A stretch of 64,000 nt of DNA from Dinoroseobacter sp049800775 (GCF_049800775.1 NZ_JBNAFR010000002.1:124001-188000); one strand, 5' to 3'. Counted from the first letter of the stretch, positions 29,092 through 38,843 are shown. The notes: a model not told the origin generated them from the letters alone. Numbers and translations: made by a program.

Positions 29092-30444
29092 TTAGGCCGC
29101 GCTGCGGGCGCGGCGCGGCCGCTGACGCTTGTTGCCGGGTTTGCCCGGGGCCTTGCCCGGCCCGCCAGTGCCCTTGGCGCTGCGGCCCGGGTTCGGCGTG
29201 GCCGCTGTGGTCTTGCGCTTCTGCCCGCCGCCATTGCCGCCGGGACCGCCGCGGCGGCGACCTGCGCCACCACCACCGCCGCCGTTGCGTTTGGGCTTGG
29301 CGCGTTCCTCATCCCTCTCCCACGGGGCGCCACCGGCCACGGGCAGGGTGAGGCCCATCACCTTTTGCACGGCGCGCAACTCGCCCATCTCGTCTTGCGC
29401 GACAAAGGCCACGGCCTGTCCGTCGCGCCCGGCACGGGCGGTCCGCCCGATCCGGTGCACGAAGTTCTCGGGCACATTGGGCATGTCGTAATTATAGACG
29501 AAGCGCACGTCTGGGATGTCGATCCCGCGCGCGGCCACATCCGTAGCCACCAGCACCTTGAGCGTGCCCTCGCGGAACGCCTTGAGCGCGCGCTCGCGCT
29601 GGCCCTGGCTGCGATTGCCATGGATCGCGGCGACCTCGTAGCCCGCGGCGGCAAGCTTACGGGCCAGCCGGTCGGACCCGTGCTTGGTCCGGGCAAAGAC
29701 GAGCGCCAGTTCATCGCGGTGATGGGCCAGCAGCTCGATCAGCTTGGAGGGCTTCTCGCTCTGGTCCACGAAATGCACCGATTGGGTGATCTTGTCCGCG
29801 ACCTTGCCCGGAGGCGAGACCTCTACCCGGACCGGATCGGTCAGGTAGGCGCGGCTCAGCTCTTCCATCTGTTTGGGCATCGTCGCCGAGAAGAGCATCG
29901 TCTGACGCTCTTTCGGCAGAAGCGGTGCGATCTTGCGCAGGGCATGGATGAAGCCGAGGTCCAGCATCTGGTCGGCCTCGTCCAGCACCAGAAAGCGGGT
30001 GTCCGACAGGCGCACGGCCTTGCGGTCCAGCAGGTCAATCAGGCGGCCGGGCGTGGCCACGATCAGATCCGCGCCCTTTTCCAGGCGCTTGATCTGCGGG
30101 TTGATGGAGACGCCGCCCACGATCAGGTTGATCCGCAGATGGCTGCCCTCGGTGAAGCCCCGCAGGCTCTCGGAGATCTGGCTGACCAGCTCGCGCGTCG
30201 GCGCGAGGATCAGGCCCCGGCAGGTGCGCGGCGCGGGCTTGGTGCCCTCTTTCAGCAGCTTGTCGAGCAGGGGCAGACCGAAGGCGGCGGTCTTGCCGGT
30301 GCCGGTCTGGGCGAGGCCAAGCACGTCGCGTCCGTTCAATCCGTGCGGGATCGCCCGGGATTGAATCGGGGTCGGGTCGGTGATGTTCTGGGCGGCGAGG
30401 CCGGCCACAAGACGGGGCGAGAGCCCCAGCATATCAAAATCCAT
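29092..30444 (-). CDS. DEAD-box ATP-dependent RNA helicase, RhlE-like
   Basis: A 450-residue helicase that unwinds RNA duplexes, typically in ribosome assembly, cold adaptation or RNA decay. The motifs are in order: Q motif (PTPIQSRAIP), I (AQTGTGKT), Ia (PTRELVSQI), II (DEAD), III (SATMP), IV-V and VI (HRIGRTARAGR). The last ~75 residues are Gly/Arg/Lys-rich and basic, an RNA-binding tail of the RhlE/CsdA kind. ATG at 30444 follows AAGGACATGATCC. A 401-base non-coding region lies upstream. Confidence 0.94.
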   Translation of the reverse strand: MDFDMLGLSPRLVAGLAAQNITDPTPIQSRAIPHGLNGRDVLGLAQTGTGKTAAFGLPLLDKLLKEGTKPAPRTCRGLILAPTRELVSQISESLRGFTEGSHLRINLIVGGVSINPQIKRLEKGADLIVATPGRLIDLLDRKAVRLSDTRFLVLDEADQMLDLGFIHALRKIAPLLPKERQTMLFSATMPKQMEELSRAYLTDPVRVEVSPPGKVADKITQSVHFVDQSEKPSKLIELLAHHRDELALVFARTKHGSDRLARKLAAAGYEVAAIHGNRSQGQRERALKAFREGTLKVLVATDVAARGIDIPDVRFVYNYDMPNVPENFVHRIGRTARAGRDGQAVAFVAQDEMGELRAVQKVMGLTLPVAGGAPWERDEERAKPKRNGGGGGGAGRRRGGPGGNGGGQKRKTTAATPNPGRSAKGTGGPGKAPGKPGNKRQRPRRARSAA

Positions 30445-30845
30445 GAAGGATCATGTCCTTTCCGCGCCGTTGGGGCGCAGGCATTGGGTCCATGCGGCCC
30501 GGTCTGGGCGGCGCATGGCACGGGTGGGTGCGAAGGGCGGTGGGGCGTCTCCCCGGACCGTCAACTCTCCGCAGGGCCCAGGCGTGAATGGGAACCGGTG
30601 GGTGGCGATCTGGTGTCCGTCGAAGGTCTTCGGGTCGAGGCCGACGGCTCTGCTCACGCGGCAGGACCAGTTTCGCTGTGGCGTAGATGGGGCAGATCCG
30701 CCGCCACGTCAAGGGCTTGGCGCACAAGGCGCAGGTCGGGCAGGGCGCGCCACGGGGGCTCCGTTGCGTCAAACGCGGTTGCAATAGGGCCGATTTGGCC
30801 CTAGCGCTTGGGGCGACTGGACCCCGAACGGAGCACGAAGCGCCC
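30445..30845. other. Divergent intergenic region, helicase/psd
   Basis: This 401-base gap between two divergent genes holds no gene I can support. It is GC-rich. It contains a hairpin AGGGCC-GATTT-GGCCCT at 30786-30802, 44 bases before the psd start. A long 5' leader for the helicase mRNA would be in keeping with cold-shock helicases, but nothing in the sequence proves it. Confidence 0.5.
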
Positions 30846-31535
30846 ATGCGCATGACCGATACCTTCATCAAGCCCATGCATCCCGAGGGCCGGAAATTCG
30901 TGGCGATCTTCGCCGCCGTGGCGCTGGCGCTGTTTCTGCTATGGGAGCCGCTCGGCTGGATCGGGGTCGGGGCGACCGTCTGGTGCTATTACTTCTTTCG
31001 GGACCCCGAGCGGGTCACGCCCACGCGCCCCGGGCTGGTGATCAGCCCGGCAGATGGCGTCGTGTCGCTGATCGAGCCTGCGGTGCCGCCTGCCGAACTG
31101 GGCATGGCGGACACGCCCCTGACCCGGGTGAGTGTCTTCATGAACGTGTTCAACTGCCATGTGAACCGCGCGCCCGTGCCGGGCACGGTCAAAGCTGTGG
31201 CCTATCGCCCGGGCAAGTTTTTGAATGCCTCGCTCGACAAGGCGTCCGAAGACAACGAGCGCAACTCCCTTTGCCTCGAGATGGCCGATGGACGTGAAGT
31301 CGCCGTGGTCCAGATCGCCGGGCTCGTGGCGCGGCGGATCGTCAGCTTCGTCACCGGCGGCGAGGCGCTCGCCACCGGGGACCGGTTCGGACTGATCCGG
31401 TTCGGCAGCCGGGTCGATGTCTACCTGCCCGAGGGGGTCGAACCCTCGGTGATGGTCGGACAGACCATGGTCGCCGGAGAAACCGTGCTGGCGGATCTTG
31501 GCGCGCCGATGGCGGCGGAGGAGCAGCCCGCATGA
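30846..31535 (+). CDS. psd: Phosphatidylserine decarboxylase
   Basis: Converts phosphatidylserine to phosphatidylethanolamine at the inner membrane. The 229-residue protein is of the short proteobacterial type. It has an N-terminal hydrophobic segment (residues ~19-45), YYFFRDPER, ISPADGVV, MNVFNCHVNRAPVPG and the self-cleavage site G187-S188 in RFGSRVDVYLP, where the pyruvoyl cofactor forms. ATG at 30846 is the family start. The reading frame stays open far upstream without protein-like content. pssA follows with a four-base ATGA overlap, so consecutive enzymes of the pathway are coupled. Confidence 0.96.
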   Translation: MRMTDTFIKPMHPEGRKFVAIFAAVALALFLLWEPLGWIGVGATVWCYYFFRDPERVTPTRPGLVISPADGVVSLIEPAVPPAELGMADTPLTRVSVFMNVFNCHVNRAPVPGTVKAVAYRPGKFLNASLDKASEDNERNSLCLEMADGREVAVVQIAGLVARRIVSFVTGGEALATGDRFGLIRFGSRVDVYLPEGVEPSVMVGQTMVAGETVLADLGAPMAAEEQPA

Positions 31536-32305
31536 CCCGCCCGCCGCGCAAGCCCCGCAAGGAGTTCGCCATCGTTCAGCTCTTGCCGAACATGCTGACG
31601 GTTGCGGCGATCTGCGCGGGGGTGACGGCGATCCGCTTCGGGGTGGACGGCAATTACGAACGCGCGGTGCTGCTCATCCTGTTTGCCGCGGTGCTGGACG
31701 GGCTCGATGGTCGCTTGGCCCGCGCGCTAGGCAGTGACAGCGAGATGGGGGCCGAACTCGACAGTCTGGCCGATTTCCTGAATTTCGGGGTGGCGCCGCC
31801 GCTCCTGATCTATTTCTGGGCCTTGCAGGACATGCGGGGCGCGGCCTGGATTTCGGTGCTGGTCTTTACCGTGTGCTGCGTGGTGCGGCTGGCACGGTTC
31901 AACGCCACGAGCAAGGCGGATGAAGGCGCGAGCAAACTGTCGGAATTCTTTACCGGCGTACCCGCGCCTGCCGGGGCGATGCTGGTGATGCTGCCGATGT
32001 TTGCCTCTTTCGCGGTGGCCGATGCGCCCATCGTTCCGGGGCCCGTGATCATGATCTACATGATGATCATCGGCTACCTGATGATCAGCCGGATCCCCAC
32101 ATGGTCCTTCAAGACCACGCGGGTCTCGCGGGAGAACGTGAAATTCTTCCTCGTGGGCTTCGTGGCGGTAGTGGCGGCTGTGTTCACCTTTGCCTGGACG
32201 ACCCTTGTGATTCTGTGCCTGGCCTATGCGGCGGTTGTGGTCTGGGCTCTGGTGATGCGGCGTCCCAAGCCGGAGCCGCCGGGCTCCGATCCCGGCGACA
32301 GCTGA
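31532..32305 (+). CDS. pssA: CDP-diacylglycerol-serine O-phosphatidyltransferase
   Basis: Makes phosphatidylserine, the substrate of the preceding decarboxylase. The 257-residue membrane protein has about six to eight helices. Its CDP-alcohol phosphatidyltransferase motif has D59-G60, A63-R64, G73, D77 and D81, exactly the DGxxAR-x8-GxxxDxxxD pattern. The first ten residues are very basic. The start ATG at 31532 overlaps the psd stop. Confidence 0.96.
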   Translation: MTRPPRKPRKEFAIVQLLPNMLTVAAICAGVTAIRFGVDGNYERAVLLILFAAVLDGLDGRLARALGSDSEMGAELDSLADFLNFGVAPPLLIYFWALQDMRGAAWISVLVFTVCCVVRLARFNATSKADEGASKLSEFFTGVPAPAGAMLVMLPMFASFAVADAPIVPGPVIMIYMMIIGYLMISRIPTWSFKTTRVSRENVKFFLVGFVAVVAAVFTFAWTTLVILCLAYAAVVVWALVMRRPKPEPPGSDPGDS

Positions 32306-32432
32306 GCGTTGGGCGGGCAGGGTAGCCCGGTGGCCGCGCCCTGCCTGCGGCAGCGCGCGGCGGACGCGCGAGCAGGTCTTTTGAGCGGAATTGGACTGTC
32401 GTCGGTATCTGTGGCGAAGCGGATGTGCTGAG

Positions 32433-32473
32433 CGGGCCCGCGCGCTCCGCATGCGGAGTGCGCCACCGGGCCC
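32433..32473. terminator. Hairpin with GGCCCGGTGGCGC tail at the pssA/cobS convergence
   Basis: A perfect 14-base palindrome CTCCGCATGCGGAG (32445-32458) is extended imperfectly on both sides. It is followed on the plus strand by GCGCCACCGGGCC, ending at the cobS stop codon. The same 13 bases beside a different hairpin are found after gloB (52546-52581). Position suggests a bidirectional end-of-gene structure. Confidence 0.5.
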
Positions 32474-33457
32474 TTATCCCAGCGCGTTGGACGCGGCGCT
32501 TTCGGGCAGTTCCTCGTCAAAGCAACGCTGATAGAACTCGGCCACGGTCTCCCGTTCCAGCTCGTCGCATTTGTTGAGGAAGGTCAGCCGGAAGGCATAG
32601 CCCACATTGCGGAAGATCTCTGCATTCTGCGCCCAGGCGATTACGGTCCGTGGGCTCATCACCGTCGAGAGATCGCCATTCATGAAGGCCGTCCGGGTCA
32701 GTTCCGCCACGGTCACCATATGGCCCACGGTCTTGCGCCCGGCCTCGGTGTTGTAATGGGGGTTCTTGGCCAGCACGATCGCCGCCTCTGCGTCATGGCT
32801 GAGATAGTTGAGCGTCGCAACAAGGCTCCAGCGGTCCATCTGGCCTTGGTTGATCTGTTGCGTGCCGTGGTAGAGGCCCGTCGTATCCCCTAGGCCCACG
32901 GTGTTCGAGGTCGCGAAGATCCGGAAATACGGGTTCGGCGTGATCACTTCGTTCTGGTCCAGAAGGGTCAGCTTGCCGTCCACTTCCAGAACCCGCTGGA
33001 TCACGAACATCACATCCGCGCGGCCCGCATCGTATTCGTCGAACACAATCGCGGTCGGGTTGCGCAGGGCCCAAGGCAGGATCCCCTCGTGGAACTCGGT
33101 GACCTGCACCCCATCTTTGAGCTTGATCGCATCCTTGCCGATCAGGTCGATCCGGCTGATATGGCTGTCGAGATTGACCCGCACACAGGGCCAGTTCAGC
33201 CGGGCCGCGACCTGTTCGATATGGGTCGACTTGCCCGTCCCGTGATAGCCCTGGATCATCACCCGGCGGTTGTGGGAGAACCCGGCGAGGATCGCCAGCG
33301 TCGTGTCCGGGTCGAACTTGTAGGTGCTGTCGATATCCGGCACGCGGTCCGAGCCATCGGCGAACCCCTTCACCTTCATCTCCGTATCGATGCCAAACAC
33401 TTCGCGGACCGAGATCTCTTCCGTGGGTTTGCCAATATCCAAGCTGCCGTCCGCCAT
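32474..33457 (-). CDS. cobS: Cobaltochelatase subunit CobS
   Basis: The AAA+ ATPase of the CobNST cobalt chelatase, which acts with CobT. The protein has 327 residues. Walker A is GYHGTGKST (~residue 75), Walker B lies within IVFDEYDAGRADVMFVIQ, and the sensor region TSNTVGLGDTTGLYHGTQ is that of the MoxR-like AAA+ subgroup. The N-terminus ADGSLDIGKPTEEISVREVFGI is family-like. The start is ATG at 33457. cobT is encoded elsewhere in the window rather than adjacent. Confidence 0.96.
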   Translation of the reverse strand: MADGSLDIGKPTEEISVREVFGIDTEMKVKGFADGSDRVPDIDSTYKFDPDTTLAILAGFSHNRRVMIQGYHGTGKSTHIEQVAARLNWPCVRVNLDSHISRIDLIGKDAIKLKDGVQVTEFHEGILPWALRNPTAIVFDEYDAGRADVMFVIQRVLEVDGKLTLLDQNEVITPNPYFRIFATSNTVGLGDTTGLYHGTQQINQGQMDRWSLVATLNYLSHDAEAAIVLAKNPHYNTEAGRKTVGHMVTVAELTRTAFMNGDLSTVMSPRTVIAWAQNAEIFRNVGYAFRLTFLNKCDELERETVAEFYQRCFDEELPESAASNALG

Positions 33458-33585
33458 TCGTGTCCCCGAATCTGTTGAGTCGCCCGGGCCAGACCCGGGG
33501 GGTATTTCTGCGCAACATATCGTAGGGCGCGCCGAGGGAAAGGGGGGTCCAGCCCGTCAGGGCGGGGTTTTCTCGCCCGATCCGC

Positions 33586-34806
33586 TCAGCCCGCCCGGGT
33601 TTTCGCCGCGATATCCTGTCCCGCCGCCCAGCCCGAGGACCAGGCCCACTGAAAATTGTACCCGCCCAGCCAGCCGGTCACATCCACGACCTCGCCGATG
33701 AAGTAGAGCCCGGGCTGGGTGCGGCTTTCGAGACTGCGGGAGGACAGCCCGCCGGTCTCGACCCCGCCCAGGGTCACCTCGGCCTTGCGGTAGCCCTCGG
33801 TCCCCGTGGGCTTGAGATGCCACTCCGTCAGCGCGTCCGTGACCGCCCGCAGATGCGCATCGCTGAGATCGGCGAGATTGCCGCGCCCGGCAAGCTCTGG
33901 GGCGACCCGGGCGGCGATGCTCTGGGCGAGACGCTTGGGCAGCCACTCGGTCAGGACCGTCGCCAGATCCCGCCGTCCGGCCGTGCTGCGCCGGCTACGC
34001 AGTTCCTCGAAGAACGGGACCTCGGGACAAAGGTGCACCGTGATCCCGTCGCCCTCGCGCCAATAGGAGGATACCTGCAGGATCGCCGGGCCCGACAACC
34101 CACGATGGGTGAACAGGAGCGCTTCGTCGAAACTGGTGCCATTCGCCGCGATGCGGGCGGGGCTCGCCACGCCAGCCAGATCCGCAAAGGCGGCCTCGGC
34201 GCCAAAGGTCAGGGGCACGAGGGCGGGGCGTGTCTCGGTCAGGGCATGGCCGAATTGCCGCGCAAGGCGGTAGCCCTGATCGCTCGCCCCGATCTTGGGG
34301 ATCGACTTGCCGCCACAGGCCACGACCAGATGCTGCGCGGTCACCTCCCGGCTCTGCCCCTCTCGGGTCACACGCAGGCGGAACCGCGCCCCATCATGGG
34401 AGACCTCGTCGAGCGTGGTTTTGAGCCAGAGCATAGCCCCCGCCCGGTCTATCTCGTCGCGCAGCAGCCGGATGATGTCCTTGGAGGATGTATCGCAAAA
34501 GAGCTGGCCCAGGGTCTTTTCGTGATACGGGATCCCGTGCCGCGCCACGAGATCGATGAAATCCCACTGGGTGTAGCGGCTCAGCGCGGATTTCGCGAAA
34601 TGCGGGTTGGCCGAGATGAAATTCTCGGGGCCTGCATACATGTTCGTGAAATTGCAGCGCCCGCCACCGGAGATCCGGATCTTCTCCCCCGGGTTCGCCG
34701 CGTGATCGAGTACGAGCACGCCCGGACCCGCATGGGCGGCGCACATCATGCCCGCGGCGCCAGCGCCGAGGATCACGGTGGTGTAACTGTCTTGCGGAGT
34801 GGCCAT
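33586..34806 (-). CDS. HI0933-like NAD(P)/FAD-dependent oxidoreductase
   Basis: A 406-residue flavoprotein of the HI0933/YhiN family, whose reaction is not known. The N-terminal Rossmann motif is VILGAGAAGMMCAAHAG. It is followed by the family signature GEKIRISGGGRCNFTNM at ~residue 40. A later KIGASDQGYRLARQFGHALTETRPALVPL and the C-terminal FIGEVVDVTGWLGGYNFQWAWSSGWAAG complete the FAD site. The start is ATG at 34806. It is divergent from msrB, with 136 bases between start codons. Confidence 0.93.
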   Translation of the reverse strand: MATPQDSYTTVILGAGAAGMMCAAHAGPGVLVLDHAANPGEKIRISGGGRCNFTNMYAGPENFISANPHFAKSALSRYTQWDFIDLVARHGIPYHEKTLGQLFCDTSSKDIIRLLRDEIDRAGAMLWLKTTLDEVSHDGARFRLRVTREGQSREVTAQHLVVACGGKSIPKIGASDQGYRLARQFGHALTETRPALVPLTFGAEAAFADLAGVASPARIAANGTSFDEALLFTHRGLSGPAILQVSSYWREGDGITVHLCPEVPFFEELRSRRSTAGRRDLATVLTEWLPKRLAQSIAARVAPELAGRGNLADLSDAHLRAVTDALTEWHLKPTGTEGYRKAEVTLGGVETGGLSSRSLESRTQPGLYFIGEVVDVTGWLGGYNFQWAWSSGWAAGQDIAAKTRAG

Positions 34807-34942
34807 GGGCGCGGGATGGCCCAGCCGGGCGGCAGAGGCAAGCCCTCACGGGCGCACACAAGCGCGTGACGCGCCTGTCGTAATCGGGACAGGGACCGGA
34901 CGCTGCGCTTATATACCTCTCACACGATCGAAAGGATGCCCC

Positions 34943-35419
34943 ATGAACCGCCGTCACTTCCTTGCTGCCACGACCGGATTTCTGGCCAGCGCAGCCGTGC
35001 TGCCGCAGACCCTGATCGCGTCAGAGGGCACTTTCGAGATCACCATGAGCGAGGCGGAATGGCGCAAGCGCCTGACCCCGGCGCAGTTCAAGGTCCTGCG
35101 CAAGGAAAGCACCGAGCGTCCCTTCACCAGCCCGCTGAACGACGAGAAGCGGGCCGGGACCTATCATTGCGCTGGCTGCGACCTGCCGCTTTATCCGTCG
35201 CGCACCAAGTATGACAGCGGCACCGGCTGGCCGTCCTTCTGGGAGCCGCTGGACAATGCCATCGGCACCAAGCCCGACCGCAAGCTCTTGCGGGTGCGCA
35301 CCGAGGTGCATTGCCGCCGCTGTGGCGGGCATCTGGGCCATGTGTTCAACGATGGGCCGAAGCCGACGGGCAAGCGTCATTGCCTGAACGGTGTGGCGCT
35401 GACCTTCCGCGCGGCGTGA
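34943..35419 (+). CDS. msrB: Tat-exported peptide-methionine (R)-S-oxide reductase MsrB
   Basis: Repairs oxidised methionine residues in proteins. The 158-residue form begins MNRRHFLAATTGFLASAAVL, a twin-arginine signal, so the enzyme should act in the periplasm, which is less usual for MsrB. The zinc-binding pairs are C76/C79 and C124/C127, and the catalytic C147 lies in KRHCLNGVAL. GTGWPSFW is also present. ATG at 34943 is chosen for the signal peptide and the GAAAGGATG site. It converges with the histidine kinase gene, nine bases away. Confidence 0.95.
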   Translation: MNRRHFLAATTGFLASAAVLPQTLIASEGTFEITMSEAEWRKRLTPAQFKVLRKESTERPFTSPLNDEKRAGTYHCAGCDLPLYPSRTKYDSGTGWPSFWEPLDNAIGTKPDRKLLRVRTEVHCRRCGGHLGHVFNDGPKPTGKRHCLNGVALTFRAA

Positions 35420-35428
35420 TCCGAGGCC

Positions 35429-37009
35429 TCAGGCTGCGGGGCCGGAGCGTTTCACCGCCCGGTCAATTGCCGATTGCAGCTCGAACGGATCCACCGGCTT
35501 GGGCAGGAAATCATCGATCCCGGCATTGCGGTAACGCGCCTGCACATCGCCGCCCACATGGGCCGAGCAGGCGATGATCGGCACGCCGCTCTTGTCGGGG
35601 GCGCTGGTCCGGATCTGTTCGGTTGCGCCCAGCCCGTCGAGTCCGGGCATGGTGATGTCCATCAGCACCAGATCAAAGCTGTCCGAGATGATCGCCTCCA
35701 CCGCCTCGAACCCGTTGGACACCACGATCGGGTTGTGTCCCAGATCGCGGAGCATCGCCTCCATCACCTTCTGGTTCAGCTCATTATCCTCGGCGATGAG
35801 GACATTCAGGCTCTCGGAGGTTGCGGCGAGGTCCGCCGCGCGGATCGGCGGGGCGGAGCGTGCGGTTTTCTCTTCCACCGGGGCGCTCAGCTCGAAATGA
35901 AAGGTCGAACCCGCGCCCGGGGTGGAGGTCACACCGATCTCGGCCCCCATGGCGCTGGCGATGTTGTGGCAGATCGACAGGCCAAGCCCCCAGCCGCCGC
36001 GATCCTTGCCGAAATCACTCTCGATCTGGACGAAGGGACGGAAGAGAAGGGCCTGTTGTTCTTCGGAGATGCCGATCCCGGTATCGGTGACTTCCATACG
36101 CATCCGGCAGATCCCGGCCCCGCGCGAGACTTCCGTGACCTTGAGCGTGATGGCGCCCTCATCCGTGTAGCGCAGGGCGTTGGCGAGGAAGTTGTTGAGG
36201 ACCTGTTGCAGGCGCACCTTGTCGGAAAGAACGCAGTCGGGCAGATCCTCGTCGATCAGCACCTTCAGCGTGATGCCCTTTTCCGAGACCGAACTGTACC
36301 ACCAGTCCGCCACCTGATCGAGCATGGGCTGGAGAAGGGTGGGCCGGGTCTCGACCCGCATCTGGCCGGTTTCCATATGGCTGAGATCCAGCAGATCGGT
36401 CAGCAGGTTCATCAGCTGCCCGCCCGCCGAGATGATCGCATTCACATGGCCGCGCCGCTTGGCGTCCAGATCCGACAGCTTGAGCAATTGTGCAAAGCCG
36501 AGGATCGCGTTCATCGGAGTGCGGATCTCGTGGCTCATGGCGGCGAGGAACCGGCTCTTGGCGCGGCTGGCATCCTCGGCCTTCATCAGGGCGCTCTGCA
36601 GATCCTGGTGTAGCCCGTCCGTGCCATCATCCGCCGTCACGATCGAGAGAGAGCGTTCGAACAACCCGTCCTTGTCGCGCAGGGCCACGGCGGAGACCAG
36701 CACGGGAAACAGGCTACCATCCTTGCGCAGAAAAACATTGCTCACACGCTCGACCGAAGAGGTGCGGATCAGGGTCGGGATGAACTCGGTCCGGACCCGA
36801 TTGGCCGATTGCGGTGTCATGAAATCCGTCAGGTCCCGGCCGACCATCTCGCTCGGGTCATAGCCCAGCCGCGAGGCCCAGTAGGCGCTGATTGCGACGA
36901 TCACACCGTCCCGATCCACCGAATGCATCATCATCGGTGCTTTGGCAAAGAACTCCGAGAAGGGGTTCATCACATGTGACTGCAGGCCGTTTAGTGTCGT
37001 CTCAGGCAT
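35429..37009 (-). CDS. PAS-domain hybrid sensor histidine kinase
   Basis: A 526-residue signalling protein with no membrane segment, so probably a cytosolic sensor. A PAS domain covers ~residues 18-125. HisKA follows with H160 in MSHEIRTPMN. The ATPase domain (~260-380) has NNFLANALRYTDEG, DTGIGI and GWGLGLSICHNI. A receiver domain (~402-520) has phosphoacceptor D451 in LVLMDITMPG. The signal and the output partner are unknown, and no response regulator gene is adjacent. The start is ATG at 37009; another Met lies at residue 14. Confidence 0.93.
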   Translation of the reverse strand: MPETTLNGLQSHVMNPFSEFFAKAPMMMHSVDRDGVIVAISAYWASRLGYDPSEMVGRDLTDFMTPQSANRVRTEFIPTLIRTSSVERVSNVFLRKDGSLFPVLVSAVALRDKDGLFERSLSIVTADDGTDGLHQDLQSALMKAEDASRAKSRFLAAMSHEIRTPMNAILGFAQLLKLSDLDAKRRGHVNAIISAGGQLMNLLTDLLDLSHMETGQMRVETRPTLLQPMLDQVADWWYSSVSEKGITLKVLIDEDLPDCVLSDKVRLQQVLNNFLANALRYTDEGAITLKVTEVSRGAGICRMRMEVTDTGIGISEEQQALLFRPFVQIESDFGKDRGGWGLGLSICHNIASAMGAEIGVTSTPGAGSTFHFELSAPVEEKTARSAPPIRAADLAATSESLNVLIAEDNELNQKVMEAMLRDLGHNPIVVSNGFEAVEAIISDSFDLVLMDITMPGLDGLGATEQIRTSAPDKSGVPIIACSAHVGGDVQARYRNAGIDDFLPKPVDPFELQSAIDRAVKRSGPAA

Positions 37010-37124
37010 TGCGCCAAGTCCCTAGATCAGGTCCAAACCTACATTTGAGATAGACGTATGACCATCCCAAAGAGGCACTCCCCTGACAAAGAAGGTAGCT
37101 TTGCAATTTGCAAATGCAATGCGT

Positions 37125-38843
37125 TCAGCTGCGAATTCCGGAAAAACGTTCGGCCCAGTCCTCGCGGTCGCTGTCGGTGATCTTGGCAAAGGTCACTTCG
37201 GGGACGTCAAAGGCATGCTCCGGCGGCAGGGCTGAAAGGGCTTCGGCCACATCCTCGGGCCACTGGGCATCCTCGGCGCGCATGGCGCGCAGCAGATCCG
37301 CACTGGCCGTGGGGATGAAGGGCGCCGAGAGCACCGCGTAGAACCGTACGAGGTTCAGGCCCAGCCGGATGATCGCGGCGGCCGCATCCGGATCGGTCTT
37401 GAACACGGTCCAGGGGGCGGCGGCCTGCAGGTACTCGTTGCCAGCCACCCAGATGCCCCGCAGCTCGGCCGCGGCCTTGCGCACATCCATGGCATCCATA
37501 TGCCCTTCATAGGCGCGCAGCTTCTCTGTCAGATCCGCGATCAGCGCGACCTCGGCAGGGCCATAGGCGCCGCCGCCCGGAACCGCCTCGCCGTATTTCG
37601 ACCGGCAGAATTTCGTCACGCGGCTCGCGAAATTGCCCAGCACATCGGCCAGATCCTTGTTCACCGAGGCCTGGAAATTCTCCCATGTGAATTCGGCATC
37701 GGAATTCTCCGGCGCATGGCTCAGAAGCCACCAGCGCCAGTAATCCGCCGGCAGGATCTCCAGCGCCTGATCCATGAAGACCCCGCGCCCCTGGCTGGTC
37801 GAGAACTGGCCACCATCATAGGTCAGGTAGTTGAAGGACTTGATGTAATCCACCAGCTTCCACGGCGCGCCGGATCCCATGATCGTGGCCGGGAAACTCA
37901 GGGTGTGGAAGGGGACGTTATCCTTGCCCATGAACTGGACATAGCGGACATCCTCGGCCCCCTTGTCGGTGCGCCACCACCGCTCCCACGCGGCATCGTC
38001 CAACCCGTTCGCATCGGCCCATTCGGCCGTGCCCGCGATGTATTCGATGGGGGCATCGAACCAGACATAGAAGACCTTGCCCTCCATCCCCGGCCAATCC
38101 TCGGTGCCCTTTTTGACCGGCACGCCCCAATCCAGATCCCGGGTGATACCCCGATCCTGCAATCCGTCGCCGTCATGGAGCCATTTCTTGGCAATCGACG
38201 TGGTCAGCACGGGCCAGTCGGTCTTGCTGTCGATCCAGGCATCCAGCTGATCCTTCAGCGCGGATTGGCGCAGGTAGAGATGCTTGGTCGCCCGCACCTC
38301 CAGATCTGTCGAGCCCGAGATCGCGCTGCGCGGCTCGATCAGGTCCGTCGGATCCAGCTGCTTGGTGCAGTTCTCGCACTGATCCCCACGGGCCTTGTCA
38401 TAGCCGCAATTGGGGCAGGTGCCCTCGATATAGCGATCCGGCAGGAATCGCCCATCCGCATGGGAATAGACCTGGCTTTCCTCGACTTCCTCGATCAGCC
38501 CGTTCTCGGCGAGCTGTCCGGCGAAATACTGGGTCAGCGCCTTGTTCCGCTCGGACGAAGAGCGCCCAAAATGGTCAAAGCTCAGGCCGAAGCGATCGGC
38601 GATATCCGACTGGACCGCATGCATCTCGGCGCAATACGCGGCCACGGGTTTGCCGGCCTTGGCCGCGGCCAGCTCGGCGGGCGTGCCGTGCTCATCGGTG
38701 GCGCAGATGAACATGACCTCGTTGCCCCGCGCGCGGCAGTAGCGCGCATAGAGATCCGCCGGAAGCTGACTGCCGACGAGATTGCCCAGATGCTTGATCC
38801 CGTTGATATAGGGAATCGCGGAGGTGATGAGGATGCGAGCCAT
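37125..38843 (-). CDS. metG: Methionyl-tRNA synthetase
   Basis: Charges initiator and elongator tRNA-Met. The 572-residue protein begins MARILITSAIPYINGIKHLGN, in which HLGN replaces HIGH. It contains a four-Cys zinc knuckle (CPNCGYDKARGDQCENC) and the WFDAPIEYI region. FSTSQGRGVF stands in place of KMSKS; the same variant is what I remember for this alphaproteobacterial MetRS type, so it is not a lesion. An anticodon-binding helical domain ends the protein. A tRNA-Met gene is at 52034, unlinked. Confidence 0.96.
   Translation of the reverse strand: MARILITSAIPYINGIKHLGNLVGSQLPADLYARYCRARGNEVMFICATDEHGTPAELAAAKAGKPVAAYCAEMHAVQSDIADRFGLSFDHFGRSSSERNKALTQYFAGQLAENGLIEEVEESQVYSHADGRFLPDRYIEGTCPNCGYDKARGDQCENCTKQLDPTDLIEPRSAISGSTDLEVRATKHLYLRQSALKDQLDAWIDSKTDWPVLTTSIAKKWLHDGDGLQDRGITRDLDWGVPVKKGTEDWPGMEGKVFYVWFDAPIEYIAGTAEWADANGLDDAAWERWWRTDKGAEDVRYVQFMGKDNVPFHTLSFPATIMGSGAPWKLVDYIKSFNYLTYDGGQFSTSQGRGVFMDQALEILPADYWRWWLLSHAPENSDAEFTWENFQASVNKDLADVLGNFASRVTKFCRSKYGEAVPGGGAYGPAEVALIADLTEKLRAYEGHMDAMDVRKAAAELRGIWVAGNEYLQAAAPWTVFKTDPDAAAAIIRLGLNLVRFYAVLSAPFIPTASADLLRAMRAEDAQWPEDVAEALSALPPEHAFDVPEVTFAKITDSDREDWAERFSGIRS

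Noticed and set aside
37780..37830. Apparent loss of the KMSKS motif in methionyl-tRNA synthetase
   Set aside because: FSTSQGRG stands at this place in the alphaproteobacterial enzymes I remember, and the rest of the protein is intact.
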